NCBI GenBank assembly: GCA_026075535.2
Contig: AP026540.1
Span: 13,020,001 to 13,084,000, forward strand
Source of the DNA: Tricholoma matsutake
Lineage: Eukaryota; Basidiomycota; Agaricomycetes; Agaricales; Tricholomataceae
DNA: 64,000 nt
Reading direction: 5' to 3'
A program made the translations under genes and the position numbers. This document shows positions 22,904 through 36,300 of this stretch, piece by piece. Under the pieces are notes generated by a model that worked only from the letters and a program-made list of their open reading frames with translations, made no database searches and had not been told where the DNA came from. The stretch's first letter is position 1. Each line of letters opens with the position of its first letter.

Positions 22904-24707
22904 CTAAAGTCTCCCCAGGCGATCCAAAGCTGGTCGTCCATTATTATGCTAAAAATAAAACAAAGAAATTATCAGCCTTCGCGAAACCTTGCCTTATCAT
23001 CGAAGGATTACATACAGTAGGTGAGGGTTTGTTATTCAAGATCTTCTCGATTTTCTCCATAATCTCATCAGTGAGTCTCGGGAGAACGTCTAGAGCCTTC
23101 AAGTTCTCAGTGATTTGCTCAGGGCGAGAGGCCCCGAGAATAACTGTCGAAGTATTCGGATTTTTTGCGACCCACGCAAGAGCTAGCGCGGCCGGTGTTG
23201 TTTGAAGTTCTGAACAATAATACATGATTAGGCTGATTTTGCGATGTCAGACGGATGATGAACCTTGCTCCGCGAGTTTCGTGAGTTCTCGAACTTTGCG
23301 AAGCTTTTCCTTCCCTTCTTCCCGCTGCAAACTATTGAGCGTGTTCCTAAACAGCGGGTGTGTTGCAAGGCGCGAATCCTCTGGGATGCTTTCATTATAC
23401 TAACAGTGGCAAGAGTCTCAATGCGAGGAAACAAACCATGCATGGTCAGATGCCCATACCTTTCCGGTGAGCAGTCCAGCAGCAAGTGAAGACCATGTCG
23501 TGGTTCCGAGACCATATTTCTTGTACAGCGGGCTAGCAGAGAAATCAGAAAGCACCGCGTAACATACGAACAAATCATCATACTCATATTCTTTCTCAGG
23601 ACGTTCGCGATGAAACATGCTATAGTCGAAATAATGGAGACCTGCGAAGAGCTAAGAGTCAACTTACTTGTGCTGACATTGTTCGGCAATGGGGCCTGAA
23701 AGGTTCAATTTGTCGGCAACGTCTAGAAGGATACAAGGGAATCGTGAACATATCGTAAGGTGGGGCCCAGTCGGAGTGGCTCACGGTATGCTTCCTCGAT
23801 CTCGCGAGCACTCCATTCCGAGGTAGCCCAATAAAAGGCCTGGAAGATCCTGAATGAACACAACCCGTAAAATGTGATCACAAAACTCCACCTCACCCAT
23901 CCTTTCTCAATAACATAGTTGAAGGCTCGAACAACCTCCTCCATCGGGACTACAATATACCAATCAGTTCGGTAGCTGATGTATAGGTATTTAAAATATG
24001 GAACAAGACCTGTAAAATCGGGACGATGGGCAAATATGACATCTACGTAGTCAAGTCCTAGCCGTGCGAGACTCTCTTGCGTTCCCTCGATGATGCTTCA
24101 TGCCGGAACGCATCAGTATTCATGAGTTATTTAAAAAAGTGAAACTCACTGTTTACGGGACAAACCTCCATCATTGGGTCCTTGGCGGAGACCCCAAAAA
24201 AGCTTTGTTGTAATGACCAGGTCGGTCCGTCGGAGTCCTAGCTCTTTAATTACTCGTCCCCTAGAATAATCTCATATTCCTCAACGCAGTTAAGGAAAAA
24301 TCATGGAAAAAATACATCTCTTGTTCTGACTTTCCGGATGCATAGGCTTCTGCAGTGTCGAACATATTTATTCCAGCGTCGAAGGCCGTTTTGATAATAT
24401 CCTATGAATCATTGTCATGGAGACTTTTGGAGAATTGAAGACGGAGTTACCTTAACTACGTCTCCCGTTACCGTCCCCCCTAATGTTAACCCTACCTCGA
24501 AATGCAGATTATAGGCCAGTTTAGATATTCATTGGCGCTTGAAGACGTACATCCACCAAGCGAGAACAGCGGTACGCGAAGGCCACTCGGCCCCAGCCTC
24601 CTGAAGAGCATATTCTTCGGATTGAACTCGGGTTGAGCTACTTGAGTTGACATGACTCGAAATATTGCTGGTGGACGGATGGAAAGCAAACGATTGAGAA
24701 ACGACAT
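22904..24707 (-). CDS. Aldo/keto reductase, potassium-channel beta-subunit-like (13 exons)
   Basis: The minus-strand gene runs from ATG 24707 (or an internal ATG about 19 codons on) to TAG at 22904-22906. First exon 24551-24707; introns include 24492-24550 and 24402-24450; last exon 22904-22948. All thirteen exons join in phase. The product has the NADPH-dependent aldo/keto reductase barrel: F-R-R-L-G-x-S-G-L at the start, the M-F-D-T-A-E-A-Y motif holding catalytic Asp and Tyr, the T-T-K Lys, and the F-A-H-R-P-D His. A W-A-T-S-E-W motif, P-I-A-E-Q-C-Q-H and the cofactor loop [10 protein letters not shown] follow. These motifs are those of the Kv-beta/YajO-like branch; expected activity is reduction of carbonyls with NADPH in the cytosol. 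No lesion seen. The copia LTR ends 41 bp from the stop. Confidence 0.92.
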
Positions 24708-25487
24708 GCGTGGGTATTGTTGACCTCGTGAGAAGAAGTGCAGGCAAGGGAAAGGATGACGTTTAGTAACAGGTCGGCCGAATGAGTTGGCGGCTTCTTC
24801 CTAGATCTTGATTAGCGGATATAAATAAAAGGACCAGGGTTTTGTAGAAAGAGGTGCAGTAATATACGTACACGTGAAAATCGAGAGTTTAGGCCAGAGT
24901 GACTCAGGGCCTGGACGTCGATTCCGCATTGCGCATGATTCTTACTAGACTATCGACTATCAATCTAAGAGTAAGTATCGATCTTGAATTTCCGTAGGAC
25001 CTACACATGAACGCGGAACTGTCAATTCAGGAAGTAGCCTGAATTATCCAAGAGTGATAAACGGCTGGAATGATAAGTTACATACATCGGACCTTGGCTT
25101 TATCATCCGAAGAGGATTGGGCAGGGCCGGGAAAACTCCTGGGACCTGAGGCCTGAGTCTTGAACCTGAATAAACACTAGGGTTGGGGAAAAAATAGGTT
25201 TTTACCTTGCCTTTAAGGTAGAGGAACTCCATAATCATCCAGTGTCATATGACCTGGTGTGATTTTACGTGACAAAATGATAGAAATTGAATCACAAAAT
25301 AAGAGAGGGCTCTTTTCAAAAATGTGCTTACCTAGAAATTTATATTTCTAGTCTCCCGAATTTCCTTGGGAGACAGAAGTATGCATAATGAGGTGTATGC
25401 ATTTATGAATGAATAGTTACGGGTTTATGGAAGATAAATTATGTACACGTGATTCAATCTCAAGAACGCGTCGCCAGCACGCGTTGT
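24708..25487. other. Intergenic, upstream of the aldo/keto reductase
   Basis: Promoter side of the reductase gene. No ORF or repeat that I can support. Confidence 0.5.
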
Positions 25488-26370
25488 CAAGGGGGTGGCG
25501 GAACGGGAATCCCGAACCGCGGGTAGGGGGGGGTCCTGCCGGAGGCTGAAAAAAATATTTTGACCTATACCTAAATGATGCAGAATGGCCGTTTGTTAGG
25601 CCACAAAGTAGAATAGCTACCTAATATGGTTTGTATTGGTATAACCAGACAGTTTTATCATAAATTGTGTTAAGCTCGGTGCCAGGCACACTTCCATAGT
25701 GTTACAAAACTTGATGTCTCTCTGCTAACATGCTGTTCCGGCCAGCTTGGCCTCAAAGCTGTGTCGCAACGTCCATAACGTATAACGGCCATTCCATTAA
25801 TCCGCCTGCAATTCCGTGAGGAATTGGTTCGCCATCGTCCTGAGTCTTGATGGCGGTGTCGAACCGTGACAGACCAACAAATACATTGTTCTGTAAATAA
25901 ACTTGTCAGTAAATGTTGGACAGTGCCTCTGGCACTATCCTCCTAACACACTTACCCGGGGCCTTGTTATCCGAAATCCTAGGCATACAGAAGCGCACTA
26001 CCCTCCAACACAGCCAGAAAATCTCGAGAACTTGAATTGTTGAGGTTTGCGCTATGCTGATGTGATCAAGATAGTAAACAGGTTGGAATCTGTGGGATTG
26101 CAGTTGATTGTGGTGGATTGATGAGTCAAACTAAAGCTGTAGAATCATTGTGGCACTGAGAGGTGGGCATCAATCTAAAAGCGACAAGCATTGGCAGTAT
26201 GGAACATCAGTATGCGCCGGTGACGAAATAGCTTGGGAAATGGCTTGGGAAAAAAATCAATACACATGATGGAAAATTACTATATATGGCAGGAGAGGGG
26301 GGGTCAACCGAGGGCTTGAAAAAAAAAAAGGTGAGTGGATGTCGGTTTTTCCCGTTCCGCCACCCCCTTG
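25488..26370. mobile_element. Candidate non-autonomous TIR element (~883 bp)
   Basis: CAAGGGGGTGGCGGAACGGG starts at 25488 and its exact reverse complement ends at 26370; the perfect match is 22 bp. Just inside each end a G-run followed by GAGG.CT.GAAAAAAA occurs (25527, 26293) in direct orientation. I saw no transposase and no clear target duplication, so the superfamily is unknown. Confidence 0.5.
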
Positions 26371-27474
26371 GACAACCCCAATCAGATATTTTTGTTTGGC
26401 TTGCGAGGCAAACAGATCATGTGTCAGACTCCCACAACTGCAAACCATAATGAGAAACTTAAAAACTAAATGTAGAAAACAAATAACAGGGGGCAGCATC
26501 ATGCAACTTGCAAACCCAAGTTCCAACAATTTAAATACTTTGAAAGAATTGACAAGGTTTGGTGGTATTTCCAGTACAATGATGCCAATGCATTATTATA
26601 ATATACTAGGGAAGGTCAGGAACAACACTGAGTGTGGGCTGGAGGCTGAATCTACCAGTTAAAGTCTCAACAAGGTCCTTCGTCGTGAATGTGTCTTGAA
26701 TGATGTAAGGTCACGACCATGTCATCAAGCATGAGCCGATAATGGGCTATGATTATACGCGCCCGATCTCTGCAGATGACAAAGGAGGCACGGTCCGAAA
26801 CTCGGTGGCAAGTTGCTTTGTCGCATAGCAGGTGATTTGGCCTCTAGTGTCGGCATTGCGGAGAGTGTCATGCTCGAAGGTGCCGTGATCACGGGAAGGG
26901 TCGTCATTAGGTCCAACTTGTATTCCATGTGAATGTCGATGAGAGATATTGTTATGACATTGTTATTTGAAAGCGTCTAGTCTGATGTTTTCGTCGACGC
27001 TTGTGCCTGGATGACTAGATCGAAGCCAAGACGGTATTGCTCCAGTGCCGCAATCCAACTATAGACAAGAGTAAGCAGGACGTACCATTGGCTCCATCGC
27101 AGGCTGTCTTTCGATTAGCGACGTGCCAGAAAGTTCCTTCTTCCTCCTTGGCATTCAATATTCAATATTGAAGCCCACTACTTTTGAAAGGCAGAAAGGT
27201 CGAGCACCGAGCATCCGAGCATCTTGTAATTCATTGACGTGAAAGGCATGGCGCCAGGGGCCTTCTTACTGAATGGCGTTTCTTTACGGTTTCACTCAAG
27301 GAAATTTAACTGTCACAATGCACTCTATGAAATGCTGAATATCAAGAAAGTGGTCTTTATATACACTTGTTTGGGAACAAACCGGATCGTGGCATCTCGG
27401 CAGAGACGTATTATTTACTAATAACCTGGACCATCTCAATCTATCAACTTCTGTGGAATTCCTGTTGCAGTCAC
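26371..27474. other. Intergenic between the candidate TIR element and the oxygenase gene
   Basis: Only short unsupported ORFs. Nothing recognised; 3' side of the oxygenase gene. Confidence 0.5.
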
Positions 27475-28594
27475 TCAGTTCACAAGAATCTGCTCCATCC
27501 CACCCGTAAGCATCTTGCTCATATCCTGCTTCTCATGGGACTCTGCGAACATCACATACTTCTCATCATGCCACTTCGCTGCAGAAATCTTCTTCCCATC
27601 GGTATCCTCATACCTCACGTCGTTCTCGGGACGTAAGAAGTAGGCAATAGAGTAACGATGTTCTTCTTGGCGATCCCCATTAATAGGAATCACACGGTGC
27701 AGGCACGAGTACAAGCGCTTCCCAGAGAGAAAGCGTAAGGAATCGCCAACGTTGATGACGGCGTGGTTGGCTCGAGGTTGGACGAACGCCCACTCCTTCT
27801 TCTCGGGAGTCATGACCTGTAGACCCCACTGGTTACTGAACAACAACGTCAAGGAACCGATGTCGGTATGCTTGTTGTGGCCGACATGCTGGACGTCAGA
27901 GTTTTTCGGGTAGCGGAGAAGGACAAGCGTGGTATTGGTTGGTTGCCCCTCACGATGGCTGTGCTCGAAGCGATGTATCGAGTCCAGGCCGAGGACGTCG
28001 GATAGGGAGATCAAGAGGGTTTTCAAAAGGTAATGAGATAGTGAGATAAAGCGATCGAAGAGCTCGATGTTCTGCTGGACAGAACTCGGAAGACGAGGGG
28101 ACTTTTCGATCATCTCAGCCCGAGCGACCTGCAGTTATAGATCCAAATTAGTCACACCATGACTGATAGACGAGAAATTTACCTTGAGTGTCTCGTAACA
28201 ATCCTTGGAGTTCTCGCTAACCCCGGAATATGTCCCTATAGGTTTGTAGCTAAACAGAAATATAACTGGCCGTCAACCCTTAAACAATGAGTGCTGCTTA
28301 CCCGTGCGTTACAGAGGCTCTGTCATCTTTCATCTTGACTTCCAGAGGCTGGTCGAAGTAATTCTCCATGAATCGGAGCACATCTTTCTCGTCCGAGATA
28401 ACTTGTCGCGCAGGATCTGTTCCTTGGAGGTCAAGGTAGAAGAAACCATGTGTTTCACAGCAACGGAGTAAGCGGGAAATCTCGAGGGGATCTTTGGATT
28501 CCAGACGGGCGAAATCGATGGTTTCGAGTGGCGCGATGTTAACCTCTTGTCCGTGCAAGACAGCGGAAGTGGGAGACGGAGTGGGTTTCGACAT
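27475..28594 (-). CDS. 2-oxoglutarate/Fe(II)-dependent oxygenase, isopenicillin N synthase-like
   Basis: Exons 28302-28594, 28183-28249 and 27475-28128 join in phase through introns of 52 and 54 bp to give about 337 residues, the usual length of the family. The N-terminal part is the non-haem dioxygenase N domain, with I-D-F-A-R-L and G-F-F-Y-L-D-L motifs. The C-terminal 2OG-Fe(II) domain has H-T-D, the distal His in C-L-H-R-V, and R-Y-S-I-A-Y-F, which supplies the Arg that binds 2-oxoglutarate. The start chosen is the M-S-K-P ATG at 28594, since upstream codons look non-coding. Such fungal proteins hydroxylate or desaturate small molecules; the substrate cannot be told. It is not a TET/JBP-type enzyme. 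No lesions. Confidence 0.9.
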
Positions 28595-30958
28595 GTTTTT
28601 GCAGCAGCACTGTGCGATGCCTAGAGAAAGGAGAACGATGTGCTTCTTATACTTCACCGATGCCCAAATCGAGGATGGATCGCATGACAGATAGGGAAAC
28701 GAATGAAGCATCAATGAGTATGCCTAGACTCGAAATGCCTCTGGTATGCACAGAAAAATTTACCTCACTAGGCCATGTGGATTTCCTTTCATTCAACCTA
28801 TCTGCAATTTAATTACGTTGCACATTTGCTCAGTCACCCTCTATTCTTCGGGTCGAACTCTGCACCCGGAATACTCAGGGCTGGCTCGGTAGCATTACGT
28901 AGCGCCCAAGGGCAGCCACTGGCAGCCATGGGCCTTCGAATGTTGAATTTCATAGAGCACCTTTGTCTCTATGGAGTACTACATTGGCCGCCGGGAACTC
29001 CGATTCTATGGCATTGTTGGTCCTACGCTGTCTTACGGTGTTTAAACAATCATCGCTTGTACACCCCTGCAGTGGGATCGTGGACGCCGAAATCAATTCT
29101 GTCTCAGAAAAAAGTTAAAACTGTGAGGGGTTCTATACAAAATCGGGCTTGATAGGCAACACCCTGTGAAATTCGCTGCATGATCTAGCAATCAGTTCGC
29201 CGCATCAGCCTGAAACTTGCACGAAACCGCCAGAGTTGGCGAGCTTCCGTCCCACCCACGTGATCCCCAATTCCAAAAGGAAATTCCATGAGTATGTGGA
29301 AGCTTTCAGAAAGGTGATAATGGTTGCAACGTTGCCACCTCGTTGCGGAGGCCTGATTTGGGTAAACCAATTTTTGATGGAAATACTTGTTCAGTGGTTG
29401 CTAATATGTTCTAGCTTGTTTTCAGTAAAACAATAATAAAAACATGGCCTTGACCCTCCTTGACCATAAAATTCAGCTATATATTTCAGTAGATCATGGC
29501 ATCAAGGGTCCGATTAACCATATAGCGATCGGAGGTAAGTTAACGCCTATGACCAAGCTGATAATGGAATTGCGACGTGCACACGGTAGATTGTTGTACA
29601 ACTGTCTTGGTCAGGTATTTGGCGTCTCGTATGGAATCCTGAGCTCTCTAGGTGCATGGTTGTTTCTAAATATATGAAAAAACTCCGAGGTATTTGAAGG
29701 ACGGAGCAAAGAGAAAAGCCACATGTCCCACTGGGCATTGTATGGCTGTACGAATACTCCTGACCCTGCCCCGAAATCAAACCCATACACTAGAAGAAGC
29801 CTTTGACAGGAGACATGATGCGCCAGCTTGCGTGACCGTGCCAAGTGGTATGCTTTTCAATAGGAGCGCCGAACAACTGGATTCAGCAGCAAGGGTTTAC
29901 TAGTTGGTATTCCGTCTCTCTGCCTTCGCGGCCCGGGGCGGTGGGGTGATAAGCTTGGTCTACGGCCCAATCCTACGGAAAGGTATCTCTGGGTTTTCTG
30001 TACAGATCTGACCACAACCTAATCCTCCTATGCTGAGTCAGTTGTCGGAGTTGACCGGAGCTTCGGGCTCAAGCCACCAAAATAAGTTGAGCAAGAATTA
30101 AAATGTTTTTTCAAGTTCGGAGGGAGACGAAGGACCTGGGAATACATACCTGTAACCAGAATTCGGTGACAAATTTACGTTATGGAATTATACGGAATCC
30201 TTCAAGAATCCTTCGGTTGCAAGGATTGCTTACATAAACTTGATATTAGGCTGCGGCCTGCCTTGGGCCTGCCGGCTGAAGACGAGTAAGTAATCGGAAA
30301 ATTCTTCAGGCTCTTCTGAGCCCGCATTCTGATGATTTCAATGCCTTTATCATACGTCGAAATAAGCATCCAAAGACCCAGGATGAGCTTCTTCATCGCG
30401 CAAAACCGCTGTTTTCTATTGGTTTTCCATGCAGAAATCGGAGTTCCGCATGGCAGAAGTTTGACCTTTCTTAGAGAGCCACTTCAGCGCAGAGCAGTTT
30501 GCTATACAGCAGGTGTACCATAGAGATAGAACGCTTCTACTCGACATCATTCTTTTCTGCCTCTGGTTGTCATTACGACCGGAAGTACCCTGTGATAATA
30601 GCTACAAGTGTGCATGTTCTTTCATGATCATCTCTGTAATGCCGTTACTTCGCTACGAATTGATCTGAGTTTTCCCGTGAGTCCTTACATGCGTTACGGC
30701 TAACTATCGTTGGAGGACTAGGGGTCTAGATGACCGCTGGCCGAAAATCGAACGATGGTGCAGGCGAATATACGAATCCGTGTAGGGACAGTCCAGTTCT
30801 TATATGTGTATCTGTACGACAAATCAGCGCTTTGGAACGGCGCCGAAATGACAGTCTATAAGATTTTCCCAAGATATCGAGTACAGTCGACTGTCATAAA
30901 CCATATCCTTCTGTGGACATTACAAGTCATGGGTTAGAGTATGGGTTCCAAAAGAGGT
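28595..30958. other. Intergenic, upstream of the oxygenase gene
   Basis: About 2.4 kb with no recognisable gene, RNA or repeat. Short ORFs present show no family signature. Confidence 0.5.
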
Positions 30959-30966
30959 CATTATAG

Positions 30967-31556
30967 TAGTGCTGCCACAGTTCAGTTCAGTCCAGTTCTC
31001 TGACTTTTTTTTTGAACCTAGAACTGAACTGAAAGTTCAGTTCAAGTTCAAGGAGGGTTTGAACCGAGAACCGAATACAAGTTCACATAAGTGCTGTGAC
31101 ACAGCTGGAATGATGATAAAATTTGTGACTGGATGGACGGGTCAGTTGATGTGTGGGTTTTCAACTGCTGAACCCACGGTTGTACCTGAAACGCCACCTC
31201 GACTTGATTATGTGCAAGATGGAAGTTGCACAGTGCTGAGCCAAACAAACTCAAAGTGCAGCCACCAATGCACAGTGGTGCATCAAAATTCCTGAGTGGT
31301 GAACATAAACCCTGATCCAACCCCAAATACATCACCACAAAGCACTTTCCTGGTCCCTTACAGGTAAATTCCTTCGACACAAGTTGATCGGTTCCAACCC
31401 ATTTGAACAGGTTCACAAAACTTTGCCTTTGCCTGAACCCTGAACTGAACTTTCGGTTCAGTTCAGCAAAACCATTGAACTTTGAACTGAACTTCAGTCC
31501 AGTTCTGAAAGGTTCAGGTTCAAACTTTGGTTCAGAACTGAACTGCGGCAGCACTA
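30967..31556. mobile_element. Non-autonomous hAT-type MITE (590 bp) with exact 8-bp TSD
   Basis: Left end TAGTGCTGCCACAGTTC and right end, reversed, TAGTGCTGCCGCAGTTC form the TIR. CATTATAG flanks it at 30959-30966 and 31557-31564. The first and last ~100 bp are packed with AGTTCAGTTC/GAACTGAACT units, probably transposase binding sites. There is no transposase. The left end resembles that of the element at 49620-51032. Confidence 0.85.
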
Positions 31557-31671
31557 CATTATAGCCTATAGGGTGCTTCCAGTGGGTTGTAGATACAATA
31601 TATGAATGTAAATGCTACAAAAAATGAAAGTGAGGCTTTAGAGTGAAATGATCTGTGTTCCAATATTAATG

Positions 31672-31679
31672 CTCTATGA
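31672..31679. repeat. 8-bp target site duplication of hAT-A (CTCTATGA), left copy
   Basis: Identical to 44446-44453 on the far side of the element. Confidence 0.92.
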
Positions 31680-31688
31680 TAGGGCTGC

Positions 31689-33372
31689 CCACCATGCCGT
31701 ATACTGATGGATACACAGTGCCGTCTGACAGATATGGCACCCATACCATCAAGGGACTCAACTGAGGTCAGATGGTATGGTGTATGGTATGGACAGTAGC
31801 CGTCAGGATGTACAAAGATGGCCGTTATACGGCATGTATGGCATCCTACAATCAACCTACAATGTGACTCGTGAGAATATCAACAAACTTCAAGGCCCGT
31901 TTTCATGTGCTTTAAACATTATCATGTAGCCCACCATGGTCATGTACAATAGGTATACTCTTCCACTTCAAGTCTCCACCAGAACCTGGCAGGATGATAT
32001 ATAACTAACTGTACTTACTGTATATAGCGTGGTACATGCACAAGTGTCATTAGAGTAAGGGTCGATATATCAAAACAACTGTAGTTGCATGCTCAGGTTG
32101 ACACCACACACGACAACCAGCACGACCTACTAGTCATCGTCCCGCCACTGTTTGTTTGCCCAGGGCCGCCGTCAGGGTAGTTATAGTTCACAGATCTGTT
32201 TCTGAATGGTGCTCGAAGTTGTTGTGGATTGATGTGGGATTGATGAGACTTCTATTTCCCCTCTATACTGCACCTGATGGTTGGTTTGACAGGTTATGAT
32301 TGTCTTCATGATGACTTTATGTTTGGTTCCTGTCAGACATGTCAGATATATCTTCTGCTTTCTAATGTTTTATGATATTTTATTTTCACTTCCTAGAATA
32401 TACATATACCTGCCACATGGCGAAAGCTCATTTACTCTCAGATGTATCTTCTACTTCTGTTTTGTGAATCTTTTTCTCAGATTCTAGGGGGAAAAACATA
32501 TATTTTAATCTCCCTCAGGTGGGGGATGTTGGGCATTTACATCACCGTGACTATTTAGATGTCTATAAGGTTCAACCCGTACATCCGCAGTATCAACACG
32601 TGGACATCCACCTGGCGAAGTGCATGTGTGGCTTAGCCATCAATCTGATTACTGTCCGCACGGCTCTGCATATCACCAGCACTCTCTTCCACATGCTGAT
32701 CTCCTACAGGAATGATACCTGCATCCACTGCATCTCTTACTCCAACAACAGAGCTTCCTCCTGCCAGTGATGGGCTCTTGTACGAGCTTTGCACTCCAAC
32801 CAAAGTGCTAAACATCTCAATCAATATCAACATCAAAACCTCACGACATGGAGTGACCATACATACCTTCTTGTATGGCTGGGCTGCTATCCCTGACCCC
32901 TGCAGTTCTCCAGATCCAGGAAATCACATGTTGACCCTCACTCACTCCTTCTGCCTGAGCCGCTGTCATGATATAGTATGGACGACATCCTCAATGAGAG
33001 GACCATGAGCGTGGAGATCCTTCAACTTGTGAAGGGACAAATAAGAATAAGTTTTGACGGTAGATAGCATGAATGACAAACTCACCTTATATGTTTTGAA
33101 GTGTTCTCCTGAACAGTGAGTGACTGGTTGATGTTGGGGGTTGACATTGAAGCAGTGCACTGCCATTGGAAATGTTCCCATGACTTGACAACAGAATCAA
33201 CAATAACGGGAGCCTCACCGTAGTCCAACACAGGCCTCTGAAGGTCTAGAAAACATCGGGATATGATTTTTTATCATGTCAAAATGTATTGCACCAGCTA
33301 CTTGGTGCAATCTGTAGTCTTTTGACTTAAATAAGAACTAGATTTTTTTTCATGATGACACCATTTCTAGCC
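31689..33372. other. 5' non-coding region of hAT-A
   Basis: Subterminal repeats up to about 31860, then about 1.5 kb with no supported gene. A purine tract followed by TGTTGGGCATTTAC at 32521-32540 looks like the junction before an LTR, but no matching end was found. Promoter of the transposase must lie here. Confidence 0.5.
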
Positions 33373-36300
33373 ATGTCGAACACTCCTGCCAATGTTTTGT
33401 GTGCGTACTTTTTGCCTTGACCTTGAGATATCTTGCACTCAAATTTTGTTCAGGAGATCATCATTGTATGCATATTAACCAGGGCCAGCATATGGCAGCT
33501 TTGATAGAGGAGGAGAACCTAGATGAAGATGGCAATGTTCAAGTTGGCAAGCTGAACAAGCGCTGCATTAGCTCCCACTGGAAGTCGGAGCAAAAACTCA
33601 AACCAAGCATGTCTACTGCTACCATTGGCAATGCTGATGATGAGGATAAGGATGACAGAGACTACTCAGCTTCCAATTCTGATCACAAGTCAGATTCCTC
33701 TTCTGAGTCAGATGGTGATTCAGATGTCAAAATGGTCTCAAATGATGAGGTAAGTATGTTCCCTGCAGGTTTTGGCTCAGTGCAAGTACTGATATTGACT
33801 GACCATTCATGTAGCTTGCCGACATTCTCCCTCCAAAAACTGCTCCTAAAACCCAGTGCACAAAGTCAGCACCACCAAAGAAGAAATCATGCAAAGCCAC
33901 CATCAAAGAAGTGGAAGATGAGGATTGTCCCCACAACATTTCTGTGCACAATTGTGCCAGTCCTGAACTGGGCACATCTGTTCCTGGGACATCTGCCAAT
34001 ATGGAAGGCACTGGGAAAAAGGTATGATTTTTTGTAATGCAAAGGTAGTAACCTAGTTCTCATGCCAGTATAATTTAGAAGTCAAAAGCAGCAAGAAGGA
34101 ATCCAGTATATCTTTTCTATGAACTCATTAGTCAGAATGCTAGTGGGCAGACGGGTGACCCAGGTGACAAGCACTACAAGTGCTACTATGGGAATTGTAA
34201 AGTTCTGACAGTCACAAAGCTCATGAAGAGCAACTTGAATGGCACACATTTTCTTTGTGCTCAAGATACTGTACTGACAAGCGACTCTTTTAGGACTTAT
34301 CAACCATCTGAAAACCCACTTCCTGTCAATGCATCAGCTGTATCTTATTCTCAAAGACCGTGAGGAGCCACCAACACCAGATGAGATTGCAATCGCTTCC
34401 GGAAAAAAGGCAATGGACCCCAAGAGTGAAGCAGACTACCTTCAAAAGCTTGAAGATGCAACAGAAAATATTCGAAAGGCGTTTGCAGTGCAGGAAGCCC
34501 AGTCAGCAGTAAGTACAGAATACTATGGTACCGTGGCATTACTGACTCAACTACCAGGGTCCATGGGATCAAGAAAAATTTGAATGCTTTCTCACCGAAT
34601 GGATTATCGCTTGTGACCAACCCTTCGACAAGGTCAAAAAAGAGGAATTCATCAAGTTGATAACCTATGCTCATCATCCTGCACCAACTGTCAAGCTTCC
34701 CAGCCGTGAAGGAGTGCAATGTCATGTGATGAAGATGGGTGAGGACACCATTGATGGCATCCATCAGATGTTTGAGGTATGTTCTACTCAGACCTTGGAG
34801 CGCTCATAATTCTCTAACTATCCATGTAGGAACTCGAGGGAAAATTGCATTATCTCTTGACGCGTGGACCTCAAGCAATCAATATGTGTTTCTGGCCATT
34901 GTTGCTCATTATATTACAAACAACGGACAGTTGGGTATGCCATGGACTCCATCTTATCCATGCTTGACTAATAATAATCTGCGCTACAAAGGAATTGCTC
35001 ATTGATTTTCGTGAGCTTATTGGTGAATACTCCAGTGAGAATATGGCCAAAACTGTCTGGGAAACATTGAAGCAATATGGTCTTGTTGGACGGGTAAGCT
35101 TTGTTCATATAATTGTGCTTGTACTAGTAATAAATTATACGAAGATCATTGCCATTGTTATGGACAATGCAACAAACAATGACACAATGATGGTAGCAAT
35201 CCAATGGTGCTGTAATGAAGCCAAAGTCTACTTCTCTGCTGTAGAATCACAGCTGTGTTGCATGCTGCACACAGTCCATCTTGCTGCGATCAAAGTTTGT
35301 GCTTCATGTCATACATCATTATCTGAGTCTGAGGTTATCACATCAATAGCTCCTTGAGGGAATAGGTGCACTATCCAAGGCTGACAGCAAGAAAGCAACA
35401 TTCTGAAGTGGCAATTACCGAGACAGTGCTGTGGCACCTCTAGGTCATGAACATGACAACGAAGCTGTACTACAGGAAGACGATGACAATGATGAGAGCA
35501 TGACATCTGATGCTCCCATTGCAATCCTGTCTGCTATAGCTAAGGTAATATCTTCAGCATTTGCTCATATGTAAATAATCTTCTCAAATATCTCATCAGT
35601 TCTGGAAGATTATTCACAATGTTTGATCCAGTCCGCAGCACCGCCAGAGCTGGTTCAAGGAAATTTACATAACAATGGATCAGGGAGGTAGCGAGGAAGA
35701 TGAGAGCCCTGCACTCATGCTTATTCTCAATGTGAGAACATGATGGTCATCTACCCATCAGATGCTACGTGGGTCTCTTCATATACTGTCTACTAGGTTG
35801 TGTTTTTCTAAAAAAATTTATTAATCTATAACTAAGTCATGCTCTTGACTACTGACATGCTATTGACTCATATGCATCAAAGAATCGTGATCTTTATCAA
35901 TGTGAACTGTTGGACGAGGACTGGGATTCCATCTCCATGGTTACATCTTGGCTGAAATCCTTTTGTGCTGCCACCACACAGATGTCCATGACAAAAGTGC
36001 CAATGCTATCTACAACACATGCTATTTTCTGTGGACTTCAAGATGATATCAAGGACATCATCCATAGTCTTCCAGCATCTGTGTCTCCCTCCATCAAGTT
36101 TGGCCTTGCTGATGCCCATACAAAGCTGAGTAATTACTACCACAAATATGATGAGTCGCCTTTCTATACCTGGGCAGCATGTAAGTGATTGTCATGTAGT
36201 AATTAATTACCTCAACTGATAGATTGTCTTTTAGTGCTCGATCCATGGATTCCTACTACCAGACACACTATGCAAATAAACATACTCCAACTCAAATGAC

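Noticed and set aside
23228..23689. 153-codon minus-strand ORF
   Set aside because: Wrong frame across exons of the aldo/keto reductase; the real exons in that interval splice in phase in other frames.
27475..28594. TET/JBP oxygenase associated with the KDZ transposon
   Set aside because: Its motifs (H-T-D, R-Y-S-I, N-terminal dioxygenase domain) are those of isopenicillin N synthase-like enzymes, and it lies outside the KDZ boundaries.
31048..31554. 168-codon minus-strand ORF in the hAT MITE
   Set aside because: Its ends are translations of the AGTTCAGTTC repeats. It spans the whole non-autonomous element and has no domain pattern.
32521..32560. LTR start (purine tract followed by TGTTGGGCATTTAC) in hAT-A
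   Set aside because: No matching second end, coding part or target duplication could be found.
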